A stretch of 64,000 nucleotides of DNA from Chrysoperla carnea (Eukaryota > Arthropoda > Insecta > Neuroptera > Chrysopidae). The stretch is taken from contig NC_058338.1 of NCBI RefSeq assembly GCF_905475395.1, positions 35,470,935 through 35,534,934 of the forward strand, read 5' to 3'. Every line of letters starts with the position of its first letter. The first letter of the stretch is position 1. Below the pieces are notes generated by a model. That model was not told where the DNA came from and made no database searches. It saw only the letters and a program-made list of their open reading frames with translations. Below, piece by piece: positions 39,706-51,902 of the stretch. The position numbers and the translations under genes are program-made.

Positions 39706-40184
39706 TAAACAACCAAAGCGACCAAAATTAATTCGTGGTGGGGGGGACTAAAATATTAACACCTAATACCTACACACATTGGAATTGCTGAATAAACGTG
39801 TTATAAAAAAAATGTGTAGGTACGTGAGATCATCTATAAACTATATTTCGTCTATGAATTATCATGTATTTTATGTTGAGATGGCATTTATGCATAAAGT
39901 AGCGAGAAAAGTGACTTATTCGTTTGATAAGCGGCAAAAATTTAATTCTTAATAAGTGTTAATGCTTTGTTATGAATAGTTTTTAATCTATATTTTATAT
40001 TAAGAATGTCTAGTAATGCATTCCTTACAAACTTACGAAGAAGAAAAATACTTGGATTTTCGATCTAAGGCATCATTAATGGTAACATCGTTAATTTTAG
40101 GAATTTCTCGACTAATATTAGGAAGACTTTTATAATTTCAGTAAAGCAGAGTTGTAGAAAATAAAGTCCAAAAAAAAAAAAAAC

Positions 40185-40545
40185 AGTTATGCTACCTGCG
40201 TTATACGTAAAAAACTGCAAAAATTTAGTTGGTTAGGTTTTTAAATTATTCGAAAATTAGTACAAATGGGGGTCGGAAAGCAATGTAAAGCTGCTTTTTT
40301 GGTATGTTATTTGAACTCCTTGGAGGGAGTGTAAAACTACCTTTTGCAAGCAAAAAAAGTGCTCCAAACTTTTTTCAGTTTTTCACGCATTCCGTAGGTA
40401 GCACAACTTTTTTTTTGCTTGCAAAACGTAGTTTTAATCTTTTCTAAGGGGTTCAAATAACATACCAAAAAACCAACTTTACATTACCTTCCGGCCGCTA
40501 TTTGTACTAGTTTTCGAATAATTGAAAAATTTGTTTTTTGAAGAT
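40185..40545. mobile_element. Compound foldback element, about 360 bp
   Basis: The arm 40244-40362 (AATTATTCGAAAATTAGTAC ... GCAAGCAAAAAAAGTGC) is mirrored by 40401-40525 at high similarity. A second pair, 40185-40225 (TATGCTACCTGCGTTATACG) and 40365-40406, is also inverted. The whole unit folds back nearly along its length and has no coding frame. Confidence 0.7.
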
Positions 40546-40772
40546 CAACTTTTCCTGTAACATATACATTTTTAATTACTAACTTCGTGCGAACCCCATT
40601 CACGCGAGTTTAACCCGCACGGTATTTTATGCACTTAATATAGTCAAATTTTGATTAACCTCTCTATTCGCTAACTAATAAAAATAAAAAAGTATGCCAT
40701 ATTTATTAAATCTTACTCATTAATATATTGATTTTGGGAATTCCGGCCCGTATAAGCGATTTCACAATTGTA

Positions 40773-41116
40773 TCATATACCAACTGTTTTTGTACCATCT
40801 AGGCATATACATGTCTGTAGTATGACTGAATACATCCGTTTAGTAATGCATCTAAGCGAGATGTATTATATACATATATTGTAAGGCTACAGATACGATA
40901 CACAAGACTTTTGTTGTATGCATGCAGAGAGTGGGAGTTTTGTTGCATACAAATATTATTAATTATCTAAAAAACTTCCACTCTCCAAGCGTCTCCCAAC
41001 TAATGTTAAATACATGTATATAATACATCTCGCTTAGATGCATTACTAAACGGATGTATTCAGTCATACTACAGACATGTATATGCCTAGATGGTACAAA
41101 AACAGTTGGTATATGA
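40773..41116. mobile_element. Near-perfect 103-bp inverted repeat (MITE/foldback)
   Basis: Arms 40773-40875 and 41014-41116 are inverse copies with no difference that I could find (blocks CATACAGACATG-type: AGGCATATACATGTCTGTAG, TACATCCGTTTAGTAATGCA, TCTAAGCGAGATGTATTATA). The 138-bp centre has no transposase. Flanks gave no clear target-site duplication. Such arm identity implies recent insertion or gene conversion. Confidence 0.85.
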
Positions 41117-41284
41117 ACTAATACATTCAGTATATACTACACAGAGACAACAAAAATTAACGAAGATCACAAAGCTAAATAAATTCACGAGAATCAAGAA
41201 CAGGCCCGTGTGCAGGAATCATCCAATAGGAGGAAATCTTATAATGTCAAAATGTGATATTCAGTTCCTATTCTTATACTATGT

Positions 41285-41495
41285 AAATAAAATATATCAA
41301 GGTATATTAGGTTTAGTCCCAAGTTTGTAACGCATGAAAATATTGATGCTACCAACAAAATTTTGGAACAGGTGTTCATAAAATCACCTAATTAGTCCGT
41401 TTTCGGTTGTCTGTTCGTTTGTTTGTCAACACGATAACTCAAAAACGAAAAGAGATATCAAGTAGAAATATTTATAACGTGCTTAGGACGTTAAG
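41285..41495 (-). repeat. Dispersed repeat family copy (inverse)
   Basis: Inverse of the 31.3-kb unit's 3' half: TTTAGTCCCAAGTTTGTAAC, GTGTTCATAAAATCACCTAA, TAGTCCGTTTTCGGTTGTCT, ACTCAAAAACGAAAAGAGAT. It lies 170 bp right of the 103-bp inverted repeat. Confidence 0.75.
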
Positions 41496-41499
41496 ACTT

Positions 41500-43546
41500 A
41501 GTACCTTAGACCCGGTTAACGTGCTTACGTCCTTAGACCCGGAGTTTTGTTGTAATTACGAGTTGGTTGGGCTTGGGAAATTTTTTTCCGTCTATTTTTT
41601 CCTAAATCTCCTCTTTTACACCATTCTGGGATTTAAATTTTCGAAAATCTTTTTTTTATGTGCCCCTACATCGTAACATGACATTTATAAATTTATTTTA
41701 TGTTTCGGTAGCAAAATACGCTTTAATTTTAGTACATGCTTAATATAGCCCCCTTCGTTAAATAATTTTGGCTACGTTAGTTATAAAATACAACTATATA
41801 GTTATAAATTTCAAGGTAATTTTTTTAGCAGGTTTATTGTAAACTATTTGCTATATTCATTTGATGATAATTTTTTGTAATTTTGACCTTGAAATGATGA
41901 TCGTGGCATCTGTATGATTTGCCATAGGAAATAAGTGATTTTGAATATTGAATAAATTTTAATATCCTATTTGTGAGACGTAAAAAGGGAATTCTATCTC
42001 AATGGAATGTTTCGAGAAATATAAATCAAATCAAATTTTTAAAAATTCCTTCTAAGCTATTTTGTTCGACTGCTTCTTTAACATAGGGCTATAACTTTTT
42101 TTGCCTTGGATAGAATAGAAAAAATCATACATTTATTTTCCAAATTTTCGGAGAATTATGAAAATAATTATCCTATCTTTTCGCTTTAAGAAGTGTGATC
42201 GTTTCTGTTCAAGAATATCATTGATCTCATCGTTTAATACAGTAGCCGAGATAGTCAGTTTTATGGAAATGTATTAATAGGCTGTTTAAAATAATCTAAA
42301 CATTAAATCTGCAATATTTAAGGTAGTTCACTTCTGACATGTTTTTCTTAGGAATTCAATAAAAATGAAATAAAATAATGAAAGTATTCTGTATTTAATT
42401 ATAAAAATATCCGTCTATCGAATGAGATTAACAATCAAAATTTGCAGAGTTAACATGCTAGAGGTACATAGAGTATTAAAAAAAGAGACTTTTCTCTATG
42501 CCTCGAAAAAGGTTCTTCCGATTTTTTCAAGAATAACAAACATTATAAATCACAAATTTTTGGTACCAAGAAAAACAGTGCTTGCCCGATTTTTTTTGAA
42601 AAGCATTCGAATGTGTATATAGAGGTCATGTAGCGTTCATAACATTTTTTCTGAAATATTATTTTTGTTTGTTATATTGGAAATAACATATTTATTATAT
42701 TATATTTTTGTTTGTTCAAGGTTTGTTGCGTTTACCAACAGAATACGTTATTTAAGTTGTTAATAAAGTTGGAAGTAGGAAATAATTTGTTTTAAATTGT
42801 TGAAAAATCCCAAAGACTGACTTAAATATATATTTTAATTATGATTATTTTGATAAAAAATAACCAATAAAATGTATTTTGAAAGAAACTCTCCAAAATC
42901 TTTCTAAATCGGAGTCTAGTTTTATGTAATTCCTCGAAAAACAATATTTTAGGTGGATCAGAAAAAGTTTCACAGAAAGCCTTTTTCCTATTAATCTTGC
43001 GGGGTCCTAATAAGAATAAAATGTTTTTAATTTTTTCGATAATATATTAAAGTTATAAACCTATTATTTTCAATAAAAAAATAATAGGAGAAGCTTTCGA
43101 ACTTCTAAAAAAGAACATACAGACATGCAACAAGTTAAAAGGAATAACGGCCGCTATAACGTTCAGCAAGTGTAAAGGATTGATAAATAAAATGACAATT
43201 TTTGAGTTGAAGAGCTGGTTACAAAAATCGCATAATTGCTTATATGCTGTTTAAGAGAACTGTTAATCTTTTCGACAAATAGAATGGCATCCGTAAAAGC
43301 GTATACTGCTTCCAGTCGCTCTGAAATAAAATATTTCTTTTTTATAGTCTCTATTTTTCACACAAGCAGCACTATTATGCAATTTTAAGATGATTTTTTT
43401 CATAAAAAAATGGGCTCTCTTCGTGGACAGCCAATATAACCTAACCTAACCTAACCTTTCATAAAGAAAATTATTTTTTTCTAGTATTTAAGTAACAGAA
43501 CTTTAAAAGCATTTATTTTATGAGAACTAAACATTTCATTTTTCAG
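41500..43546. other. Upstream flank of gene A
   Basis: AT-rich, probably intron between a non-coding first exon and the coding exons of gene A. Only a short TTAGG-type telomeric tract (43437-43457) stands out. Confidence 0.4.
43437..43457. repeat. Short interstitial CCTAA (TTAGG) tract
   Basis: Three CCTAA units in a row, ending CCTTT. TTAGG is the canonical insect telomere repeat, but tracts this short also arise by chance or through repair. Confidence 0.6.
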
Positions 43547-43559
43547 AAATTTCATTAAA

Positions 43560-46500
43560 ATGAATTGGCGTGTATCAAGTTGTTGCTGCTTCTCGTTAAG
43601 AACGGGGACTCTTATCCTTGGCTATCTTTCATTGGTAATTTTCTTACATAGTCTACTGAAATATTAATTTAACTTATTAATATAATTTTTTTCCAGATTG
43701 GCAGCGTACTAGGAACTATTGGATCTATAATTATTTTATCAAACACGAAAAAATTTGTAGAAGACTCTCTTGAAGAAAGTATGAATTTGTTTATAATGAT
43801 TTTATACCAGGCCCACTGCCAAATAAACTTGAATGGAATGCAAATATCGACTGCAAACCTTCGTCTTTATTGATATATAAATTTAAGAAACTCGTGAGCA
43901 GCAGATTTTAACTAAAATCATATTTCCCCTCTTATTAGATGCTTTTTTATTGACATGAAATTTTTGACTTATCATGTTTTCCAACGCATTAAATTTTAAC
44001 AAAGAAGAACATAAAAGAGGCCTAGGAGTCTACCCTATCAAAAGACACTTACTTCACATGAACTCAATCCCAGACAAATTTTCAAGCTGCAACGCAGAGG
44101 CACGCAAATTCGTAGTTTGTTTTTCGAAAAAGCATAATATTTCGATATAAAAAAAATTAGGGTTAGTGGAAAATTGAAACCTCTAAAGGCATTTTTTTGA
44201 CACCAACTTAACTCACATAAAAATTTGAAAACTGTCTAATCCAATGTGATCTGTGAATATCCCCTATATTTCGAAGAAAAAAGAAGGAAAGAGGGACACG
44301 ATACGAACGCTTCCGTGATACTAAATCAGTTGACATACCGAATTTGGAGGCGAAAAAGTGAATTTTTCCTTGAGACTCCTCTCCAAAACGCTGAAATGAA
44401 AAACTCCACCTTTAAATGGAGTTGTTCATCAGTTCATTTATTGCTTTGCTACAAAAATAACAAGCCGCAAAAGTCGCTCTTTCGGAGTTATCAGGAGGAA
44501 CGTTCTTTCGACTAGAAGATCAAGAAAATTGATTTTTGAAAGTTAATGACCGGGTTATGGACAAAATCGATGAAGCCATAGAAAAACCTTCATTGAAAAG
44601 GGGGTTGTAGATAATAATTTCTAGTTATGAAAAATCGGTATTTAATAAATTCGAATTTATTGCTTTATTAAAAATTAATCCATTCAGAAATTTCTAAAAA
44701 TAAATTATTAAATTTGCCAATTTGTTCACAAATTAGCGTGGGTCATAGACCGATTTTTGGATTCCACTTTTTTTGCGACCTGATGTTTCTATTAAAGTAT
44801 TACTCGAATTTGTATTAAAATTTACTGAATTTTTTTAGCTAAAACTACTCAACAATTGACTCCAGAACAACTTGATGCAGTCGTATTAGGTAAGCTCTCA
44901 AATTAGCTAAGATCACCAGTACGCGTTTGTGGGAAAAATTTTTCTATTCCAATTTTTCACACAACCACACGTACCTATAAACTTTAGTTTGAAACATTTT
45001 TAAAACGGATTTTTTGTAACGGATATTTTTTGGAGGCGGAGAAATTTAAATTGAAATAAAAACCAAAAAATGTTTTCAATGAATATACATGACATTTGTT
45101 TTATTTGACATATAATTTTATGGTATTATGGTTTGAATATGATTCCGAACATGTGCGCCCACCGCGGCTGGCACAAAAAGCGCTGGATGCAGTTTATTTG
45201 CTTAAAATTTGGCAATCGATTAATTTCACGAAATGAATCTGTCAATCCACTCTAGTAAATGTAAAGTCGCATGTCTACACCGATAAACCAGAAACAATTG
45301 AGTACTTGCAAATCAACATTCGATTCGTTATTGTCGAAATACAACCAGATCAACTGCCAACAGTCTGTACAAATTGGATCTCCAGATTTCGCTATGTACG
45401 AGCCGCGGGGATCACAATTCCGATATTATATTCTAACATTAATACCATAAAATTATCTGAAAGCCAATTTCATGGGTATTTAGGCCAATTTATAGTTCCA
45501 GTTTTATTCCAGTTAGTACGTGAATGGTTTATTTGCCTATTTTATTCGCCTTGCATTTTCCATACAGTTCTTATTTAGTTTCGCAAAATAATATAGTTTA
45601 ATGCAATTTTAGTCAGTTTGAAGTTTATAAATAATCAAGCAGTTGTTATTTTCGAGGTACCATTTTGTTTTTTTAGGTTTTAATATAATTTTTTTAACTT
45701 GCAGTGGTTCAAATAACGGCAATAGTATGTCTAGTGGTGGCTTTGATAGGTGGTCTAATTTCTGTTTTATTATTGATGGGTGTTTATAAGGTAATTCTGT
45801 GAAAGTTTTTTTCTTATACTTTTCGGCTGTCTCCGATAAGCAGAGACAGAAGAAAATCGGTAATTCTATATATATCGAATTTCCATCCTAGAGTTCGTTT
45901 GTTGTTTTTAGACCCGATATACCATAGATGAGATACGGCTTACTATTACTTTATTCTGTGGAAATTTTTTTTCTAGGTTAATATTTACGGACGTATTAAC
46001 GTAAAAAGTTCTTAAATACAGAATTGCTTTACTTCAATTGTTCATCGAATTTCCCACTATAAATATAAAGGTTGGTCTCTCAACTCTCAAGAGGCTATGG
46101 AAACTTTCGTATGGTGAAAATAGAAAACTATCTCTTTTCGTTTAAAAATCATTTTGCAGAAAAAATAACAACTTATCGAAAAATCACAAAAGTCGACGTT
46201 AATCGAAATGACAGGGATTATAAAAACTTTGTATTTAAGCCCTTTGAAATTAAAAAAATATATCCATCAATATAATAGTTAGAAAAAAAAGTTCAGAGGA
46301 TAAACAAAAATTCAAATTCACTAATTTCCAGAAATTGTCAGAATTACAAACGATAATTAACGAAGCCGTATCTTGTTAATGGTATTAAATCGGATAGAAA
46401 AACTGCGAAATAATTTGTGGGCGGAAATTCGTTGTAGAAATATTGGTTTTCTTTTATCTTTACTTTTTTGGGACACCTTTTGAAAAGACGTAATTTATTT

Positions 46501-47330
46501 ATTTTTTTTGTTTTCAAATAGGAAAAACCTGGCTTAATCAAAATTTCTGTAATTGTTTCCGTTATCGGTTGTGTACTTACAGGATTATCATGTATTTTAT
46601 ATCTAATTGGTTCATTTGCTAGTGCTGCAGCGTTTGGCAATTTTATATCAAGTTTAATTGGATTAGGTAAAATAATTTTTTTGTTTTAAGATTTGCTTAT
46701 GTTGATAATATATGCGACATAAATCAAACTTTCCAATACACACCTCTTTGGTATTGTGATTGAAATTATGGATAAAAGTTCAAACTTTTTGCTACCTACC
46801 CATTTTTTAGCTTGTAGATGTTTCCAAAATATTTTTTTAAATTAATTATTGGAATATAAGACTTCGTTCTAACTAAAATTTTGGAAATCATTTTGAAAAG
46901 TGAACGCTGATTGCAAACAATATTTTGCATGAAAAATCATATTACCAGTCTATTTATTCATCGTTGTCAAACGATTTTTTTTGGAGTTATTAACTGTTCA
47001 AGTAAAATTGACACTTTGAATTTAAAGTGAAATTGCTGGATCTCCTGAAATAATGATCACGCAAAAATATTTCTAGTATCATTTGAAAGCTGAAAGTGAA
47101 AATACAAAGAATATTTATTTTTGATTGTTTATTTAAGTTCAAATTCAATCAATTTTTTTTATATTGTTACTCATAAAAAAAAGCTTACATTTTTTGTTGG
47201 AAACGTTTTACCAAATAGATACTGAAGAAATTTTTGGAAACATTCTACAGAGTTTTCAATGAGGGGTATGCAATAATGTCACATTACTGGCACAAATTAT
47301 GTTCAATAGTTAGCCTCCACTTTTTAATTC

Positions 47331-47361
<31 letters not shown>

Positions 47362-47468
47362 TAGCTTTGAATGTGTATTTCACAATGGTTATACATAGCT
47401 ATCGCTTAGAACTATTAGAAGGTGGAGGAAGAAAAAGAGACAGTCCCAATTTACCTCGACAATTCTAG
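43560..47468 (+). CDS. Tetraspan membrane protein A, DUF4728-like, 6 coding exons
   Basis: Small four-helix membrane protein of an insect family without an enzymatic signature. Exons: 43560-43634, 43697-43778, 44839-44889, 45705-45790, 46522-46666, 47365-47468; phases agree and give 180 residues. The N-terminus MNWRVSSCCCFSLRTGTLI carries the Cys cluster plus S-L-R-T-G-T signature that also starts gene C. Hydrophobic segments fall in exons 1-2 (TM1), 4 (TM2) and 5 (TM3, possibly reaching the fourth with exon 6); the loop KTTQQLTPEQLDAVV lies between TM1 and TM2. The tail is hydrophilic (LELLEGGGRKRDSPN). An acceptor at 43545-43546, 13 bp before the ATG, shows a 5' UTR exon upstream. AATAAA at 48144 may be the poly(A) signal. 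By family similarity it may relate to tetraspans such as Drosophila pasiflora/fire exit; this is inference. Confidence 0.85.
45121..45215. other. GC-richer intronic patch, possible DNA-transposon tail
   Basis: Intron 3 of gene A contains a patch around ACATGTGCGCCCACCGCGGC. On the minus strand, interrupted frames read a Cys-rich, Gly-Gly segment that distantly resembles the C-terminal tails of Tc1/mariner-like transposases. Too short and broken to classify. Confidence 0.2.
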
Positions 47469-49910
47469 AGCCAGAGATGACATCGAAGTTGAATTATGAT
47501 AGCGGTCGTCACGTTCTCATGAAAAATATTTTTATATATATTTTTATAATTTGTAATAATATTTTTTTATCAATTTAGGATATATTGAATCCACTACAAA
47601 TAATTAACATGTATAATCAACAAAAGATTTTTCGAATCTTTGTAATAGTGAAATCAACTTCCAGCTAGTGGTTGTTAAAGGCCAATTCATAAGTTTATTA
47701 TATAATTGTTAATTATTTATAAAAACTACAAATTTGTAAGTTAGTCGATCCACAGCATTCTATGCTAAGATATCAAATATTACGTGTTGAAAACAGTTGT
47801 ATACAAGCTCGTATATGTTCGGTTGCTAACACTATATGCAAGGTATAAGATATAGGTACCTAGAAAAGTGCTTCATAAACTTTGGAGCTGCTTCGGATTC
47901 GCTCATACATTGCTCGTTTCTGTACAGCGCAATCAATCAGGCAGTGTTGGCAGCCGAACATATTCTTAATATATATTTTCAAACAAAATTTATATACTTT
48001 CAAAATTATGTACTAACAAAGATTATCATTGGAAATTGATGATTTAAATATATTGTAGAATGTAAAGTAAGCAAAAGTAAATAAGTCACCTAAAAGCATT
48101 GTTTGCTGAGGACTTTATGCCAATATATATTTTTTTATAGTACAATAAAAGTTTTTGTAATTAAAGAATATAAGATACTGTTATTTTCATGTAATTATTT
48201 GTAAAATAAATAAAAAGATTGTTAAAAATACTTAGATTTTTTAATTCTATATTACGCCACCTCATTAAAACCCAAATAAATCAGCAATCATAATAGAGTT
48301 CCTCTGTTTTTATGTAAAGATTGATAATTTCAAATTTCATTTATATTCGGATAATAATTATTTCGTGCACTCAGGTTGTCACAAGTTTGTAGGAAGGTAA
48401 ATGGAATAAATATTTTGATATTACCCAAAGTGTAGAAAATTCACAGCTAAAAAGAACTTAGTTATTAAAGATTCGAGTTTAAAGAGGTTTATATTAAATA
48501 AAAAATACTTTGACAAATTATTCAATAATGTTCATCTTTATTTTCAAGTATTTTCACAACAATTATATGACAAATTATTATAAATTAAAATTAAAAAAAT
48601 GTTTACGTTTTTTGACTACCAACAGTAAACAAATAAAGAGAAAAAACGGTTTGATTCATAGTTTTGATAATTTTATGATCTGAAAAATAGGCACAAGCCA
48701 GGTCACAAAATAGCAAGAAGATGTGTTAAGCTGGAGTCTTTTACGTAAAGTTTGTTATATTTTATATCTTTTATTAATTATTTGACGTAAAATATCGACT
48801 GTATTTCGTGGTCATACTCTAATTATATATATAGCATCTCATAAACTGCTCTAGACACTTTGCTCAGTTTGCGAAAGATAATTTTATGAAACAGTAAATT
48901 CTTTTGAGGCCTTTGCGTAGAATACTTTGGCACAATATGCTCTTTTCAGCGATATTTTGGTCCTGCTCATGTTTATACTTCGTAGTTCCCACAATGCAAG
49001 TTACTCGTAAATTGACTTTGATTAATTAATCCTTATATATTTATTGGAATATCTTTCTTTTCTTCAAACTATTAGAATACTAACAGCAAAGATTTGTAAT
49101 AAACTGAACGTGCTATGATCGTATACTGTTGTTATTTCTTGAGTCAGGAAGATATGTTTCGGTATTATTTTTAGAGAATATCAAAATCTTTCAATTTTAT
49201 TGCAAGTATTAATTTGAACACACCACCATGACACGTTCAGTTTAATGCACACTTGTTCATTATATAATTATCCTGACCGTATGACTCACCGAAAGAACAA
49301 AATTGTCATTTGAAAACACTGATTTTGACCTTTGATCTCCCTTCAAGCTATCTTTTTAGTTACGGCTTTTTAGGATCGTGGCCGCTGTCTCTGTAAATTT
49401 GGCTTTTCCATCCATTAGCTATTATCCTTTTCTTACCACCGAAAAAATATATAATTGGTGAAAAATTAACGGAAAGGCAATCGCGAAATATTTTTAATGA
49501 AGGCAGTCTATGTATAAAAAGAGCGAAATTTCAATAAATATAAAAATAATAAAATAATAATGTATATCAGTTTCTTCTGGAATGTTTATTAATGCAATTA
49601 ATTATTAAATTTAGTTGAAAAATACTTAGTTTTTCTATACATGTGTACTCATAAACGTTGCAACATATCTATCTGCATAGTTGATACTTAGCTATCAACT
49701 AAAATCGATGTTTTCTCAGTGATTATTCAGTCTCAAGTTAAATGGAACATCCAGTATATTCGATGGTTTAGATAGATAGTTTTCTCAACAAAACTGTTAA
49801 AAAATTTCCATAACTACTTTTCAACATTAATTTTTCCAAATCGTAAGCGTAAAAAACCCATTACATAAATCAACAACACTGTTATCTTTTAATACTAAAA
49901 AACTAAACGA
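47469..49910. other. Convergent intergenic region between genes A and B
   Basis: Contains the gene A 3' UTR (AATAAA at 48144 and near 48207) and the presumed gene B 3' UTR on the minus strand (TTTATT near 49584). No further gene recognised. Confidence 0.5.
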
Positions 49911-51902
49911 TTATAAATTGTCCGCAGATACATAACTTCTTTGTCCAGCTATATCTTGTTGCTCAATGTCTTGACCGAATTTTATTTGCTTGCTATAACT
50001 TGTAACGATAATTATACTATATATCCATAAAGCTAAAAAATTGAATATTTTATTGTATAGTTCTATCAAAGTGGCACTGCGAAAGAGATATATATGTATT
50101 TGCACTCATATCTACACTTCTCTTGCTCAGTGCCACTTTGGTTTGATAGAAATATAGGATTCTGTATGTTAGATTGCAATTGAGGGTGACTATAGAGTGG
50201 CTATCATCTTGCTTCAAACGATATATTCCTTATAAGGGATGGAGGCACAATTTAAATTGGAAAGTAGTCCTTATAAAAAAAAATGATAAATTTATATTTA
50301 TGTCGCTTTTTTCAACATTTTTGTGGCTTTGCGCAACTGTACAATCCTTTCTGAAAATTGAGCTGAATAATTAAACCAGTGCTTGTAGATTATTGTTAGA
50401 GCATCAACCAGAGAATAATTGGTTATAGTAAAGGGAAAAAATCCTTACCGCCAATAATAGCAGTTTGAAACAATATTCCTACGCCACCGGATATATCGTC
50501 TGTGAACATTTTTGCTGGTGTATCACTTAAATTATCTATGATTGCATAAATGGCGAAAAGTACAGCATAGACAACCCATACTTGAAGAAGGGAACGTTTT
50601 CTCTGAAAAAATTAAGAACAATTATCATAGAACAATTTTAAAAAAGCCTAAATAGGAATGGTAAAATTATTATTGGAATTAAATTGATAACAATATTGTT
50701 AGCTACTATTTGAATTCTGAACCACTTTGTATAGTAATTAAATAAAAAACATAATACAGGACGATCGGATATTGATCAATTTTATAGCCGATACAAATCG
50801 AAACTAACAATTTATACGAAAGTTTTAAAGCTTCGTTTTTGAGATACGGATTGCTATAAAAGTAAACATTTTTCTTATTATTGCCTTAAAACTAGGGACC
50901 TCGCCAGTTTGGATAAAAAGCCCTAAAAAGCATGGGTTTGGTTATACTTGGATGATACCTTTAAACGATCCTTAGAAAAATTTGGTTCACCAATTGTGAA
51001 AATAAAACCCAGCTAATACTTTCTCTTTAATATATAAGAATTAAAATTTTTATCAAATTCATTTACAATATTGTTCGTACTTTCGTATTTAAAAATAATA
51101 TAAAACTAAAGTGCAAACAGCGATGATATGCTCAATTTTTTTAATAGCTAGAACAATCTGTATCTCGAAAACGAATTTTTAAAACAGGCCTCGTTCTTTT
51201 TACTTTTGCAAGTTTTATCGTTTATTAAATTTCATCGATTTAAATCTGAGACATCCAATTTATAGTATCTCGTACCTTATCGACTCCCAGCAGCAACGAA
51301 ACACTTGTCCAAAAATGTATAAACGATATTATCATGGATGTTGTTAATGTTGTACGGTTAGCTGTAATAATTGGAAAAATAAATAAAAAATTAACTATTC
51401 TAGAAAACTAGACACCACATAATCGAATAACTCAAAACATATTTCCATGCCACAAAACTACTATGACACTATAAAACAAGTGAAACAAAATAAAAAGAAT
51501 TGAAATTTAGACGAGAAAAACTAACACTAAAGACTCTGAGAAACAGAAAGCTTATTTACTTCCGCTACAAATCACTCGGTCTTCGAATATCGCTTTCTTA
51601 ATGAAATCTGAAAAATATTAAAAAAAAAAGTGTATAAAGCTCCCAAATACTAATATTTAGAGAATTGTATTTCAACAGTTTTTAAAATACGATTGAATAA
51701 CATTGCTAGCTTTCCTCGTCTTGTTGCATAATTCAAAGAACCTCACAAAGAACTTTACATTTATAATTACTAAATAAATTTAAATTTGATACAAACATTC
51801 TTCTTCTTCTGGAATATTATTGCCATTTTCATCGAATTCTTCTAATAAATGGGGATTATTTTGAATCCAAACACAGGTGATAAATAAAATTATTGATCCC
51901 AT
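49911..51902 (-). CDS. Tetraspan membrane protein B, DUF4728-like, 5' incomplete
   Basis: Minus-strand exons in order: 51902-51797, 51607-51560 (tentative), 51361-51276, 50602-50449, 50032-49911. Phases agree, about 171 residues. Order and phases match gene C from its second exon: TM1 MGSIILFITCVW, an acidic loop (EEFDENGNNIPEEEE), TM2 MIISFIHFWTSVSLLLG, TM3 LLQVWVVYAVLFAIYAII, TM4 ALWIYSIIIVTSYS, and a hydrophilic tail ending YVSADNL. The expected Cys-rich SLRTG first exon ending in phase 0 was not found, so the ATG at 51902 sits directly after an acceptor and may not be the true start. The 48-nt exon is optional (phase-neutral) and would place NRT, a potential glycosylation site, in the first loop. 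The donor after 51797 (GTTTGT) is weak. Likely a tandem duplicate of gene C. Confidence 0.72.
50061..50151. ncRNA. Candidate miRNA-like hairpin in the last intron of gene B
   Basis: TTCTATCAAAGTGGCACTG at 50061 is mirrored by CAGTGCCACTTTG...TTGATAGAA ending 50151, apart from a 5-nt bulge; pairing continues through GAAAGAGA/TCTCTTGC. Stem about 28 bp, total 91 nt, ordinary pre-miRNA size, in an intron. The arm shares only a short GGCACTG word with the miR-263/183 family, so identity with it is not claimed. A small palindromic insertion is the alternative. Confidence 0.35.

Noticed and set aside
45306-45578. 90-codon plus-strand frame in intron 3 of gene A
   Set aside because: No splice support and no recognisable protein; the flanking exons of gene A join in phase without it.
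50061-50151. Identity of the intronic hairpin as miR-263 or miR-183
   Set aside because: Only a short word is shared; the rest of the mature sequence differs, so I kept it as an unnamed candidate.
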